DNA of 64,000 nt from Parabacteroides sp. ZJ-118 (lineage in GTDB: Bacteria > Bacteroidota > Bacteroidia > Bacteroidales > Tannerellaceae). Made by a program: the position numbers and the translations under genes. Each line of letters opens with the position of its first letter. The stretch's first letter is position 1. The stretch spans positions 1 to 64,000 of the forward strand of contig NZ_JAAKDT010000003.1 in NCBI RefSeq assembly GCF_011038785.1. Reading direction: 5' to 3'. This document shows positions 63,325 to 64,000 of this stretch, piece after piece. The notes beneath the pieces are model-generated. The model was not told the origin of the DNA and searched no databases. It saw nothing but the letters and a program-made list of their open reading frames with translations.

Positions 63325-63466
63325 GATACTCTAATTTTAGGTTATACAATATTATTCCTGTCCTAAAGATACAAATATCTTGTATATGACCTAATACTTT
63401 TATCTATTTTTTAATCGATTCATCTATTTTATCAGCCGAAAGGGGAAATATGTCTCCATATTCCAT

Positions 63467-63474
63467 TAATTTTG
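63467..63474 (+). promoter_or_regulatory. -7 box before the phosphatase-like gene
   Basis: TAATTTTG fits TAnnTTTG and lies 13 bp before ATG 63488, so the leader would be very short. Confidence 0.4.
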
Positions 63475-63487
63475 CCAGAAAACGGAA

Positions 63488-64000
63488 ATGAAAAAGTTAG
63501 TCATATTCGATCTTGACGGAACACTATTAAATACGATCGCAGATTTAGCCCATAGTACGAATCATGCGTTACGGCAAAACGGCTTTCCGGCGCATGACGT
63601 AAACGAGTATAACTTCTTCGTAGGAAACGGCATCAACAAGTTATTTGAACGTGCCTTGCCTGAAGGCGGGAAAACGGAAGAGAATATATTAAAGGTAAGG
63701 AAGGAGTTCTTAAAGCATTACGATCTGCATAACACGGATCGCAGCGTTCCCTACCCCGGTATCCCGGAGTTATTAGCCATGTTGCAGGAAAGAGGAATAA
63801 AACTGGCGGTCGCTTCTAATAAATATCAAGCCGCTACTCGTAAGCTCATCGCCCATTTCTTTCCTTCTATACAATTTACGGAAGTTCTCGGGCAACGTGA
63901 AGGAATAAAGGCGAAGCCGGATCCCGGTATCATCCATGAGATTGTAGAACAAGCGGGCATCTCCAAAGAGGACACTCTTTATGTCGGAGACTCGGGCGTA
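63488..64000 (+). CDS. HAD-family phosphoglycolate phosphatase-like protein (partial)
   Basis: The first 171 residues are visible. They show HAD motif I (VIFDLDGTLLNT), the helical cap (FFVGNGINKLFERAL), motif II (AVASNKY), the motif III Lys in KAKPDP and the start of motif IV (YVGDSGV, cut by the edge). The order and cap fit Gph, which removes phosphate from 2-phosphoglycolate, though other small phosphates are possible. The gene continues beyond the window. Confidence 0.88.
   Translation, partial: MKKLVIFDLDGTLLNTIADLAHSTNHALRQNGFPAHDVNEYNFFVGNGINKLFERALPEGGKTEENILKVRKEFLKHYDLHNTDRSVPYPGIPELLAMLQERGIKLAVASNKYQAATRKLIAHFFPSIQFTEVLGQREGIKAKPDPGIIHEIVEQAGISKEDTLYVGDSGV

Overview
The window looks like a chromosome segment of a gut Bacteroidetes, most likely Parabacteroides close to P. 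distasonis. The grounds are two large secreted proteins with a DUF6383-type C-terminus behind invertible promoters, Bacteroidales promoter boxes (TTG near -33, about 19-20 nt, then TAnnTTTG near -7), NigD-like, PCMD, DUF4492, DUF6249 and imelysin families, and a long S1 protein. No rRNA, tRNA, insertion sequence, phage or CRISPR array was recognised.

Layout. 0-4 kb: end of an unidentified gene, then a phase-variable surface-protein locus whose promoter points away from the gene (OFF). 4-13.4 kb: a visibly GC-rich stretch with a Tricorn-like protease, six 41-bp tandem repeats, a dicarboxylate:cation symporter overlapping one of two tandem NhaC antiporters, a PCMD protein and a sirtuin. 13.5-19.2 kb: two FKBP isomerases, an Lrp/AsnC regulator, and an operon of subtilase, xseA, xseB and ispD. 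19.2-20.6 kb: a repeat-bearing intergenic stretch and an SDR-like gene without the usual catalytic Tyr. 20.7-29.6 kb: recG, an M23/LysM peptidase, an operon of DUF1599, DoxX/MauE-like, tpiA, SPOR and folE genes, then rnz on the other strand. 30-33 kb: cydAB with DUF4492. 33.2-37.9 kb: two exported Gfo/Idh/MocA dehydrogenases with a DUF1080 lipoprotein and a DoxX membrane protein, a candidate periplasmic 3-keto-glycoside pathway.

38-44.6 kb: two ECF sigma/anti-sigma-like modules with DUF6249 and DUF4097 partners, a NigD-like lipoprotein, and the surE-lpxB pair. 44.6-49.5 kb: the second DUF6383 locus, with the same type of invertible cassette but the promoter pointing at the gene (ON). 49.5-58.1 kb: a leftward run of eight closely packed genes (porin, imelysin, di-heme oxidoreductase, second porin, c-type cytochrome lipoprotein, RidA-like protein, hemerythrin-like protein, degenerate LuxR regulator) starting at a promoter with a perfect palindrome; it looks like one iron/redox system. 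58.2-64 kb: LysE-type transporter, CBM9-like protein, a second DUF6249/ECF sigma/anti-sigma module, rpsA, a small hypothetical gene and the start of a phosphoglycolate-phosphatase-like gene cut by the window edge.

The strongest observations are the two invertible promoters caught in opposite orientations in one assembly, the imelysin/di-heme/porin/RidA/hemerythrin operon, and the dehydrogenase-DUF1080-DoxX cluster beside cytochrome bd. Family assignments rest on reading motifs by eye; no database search was run.
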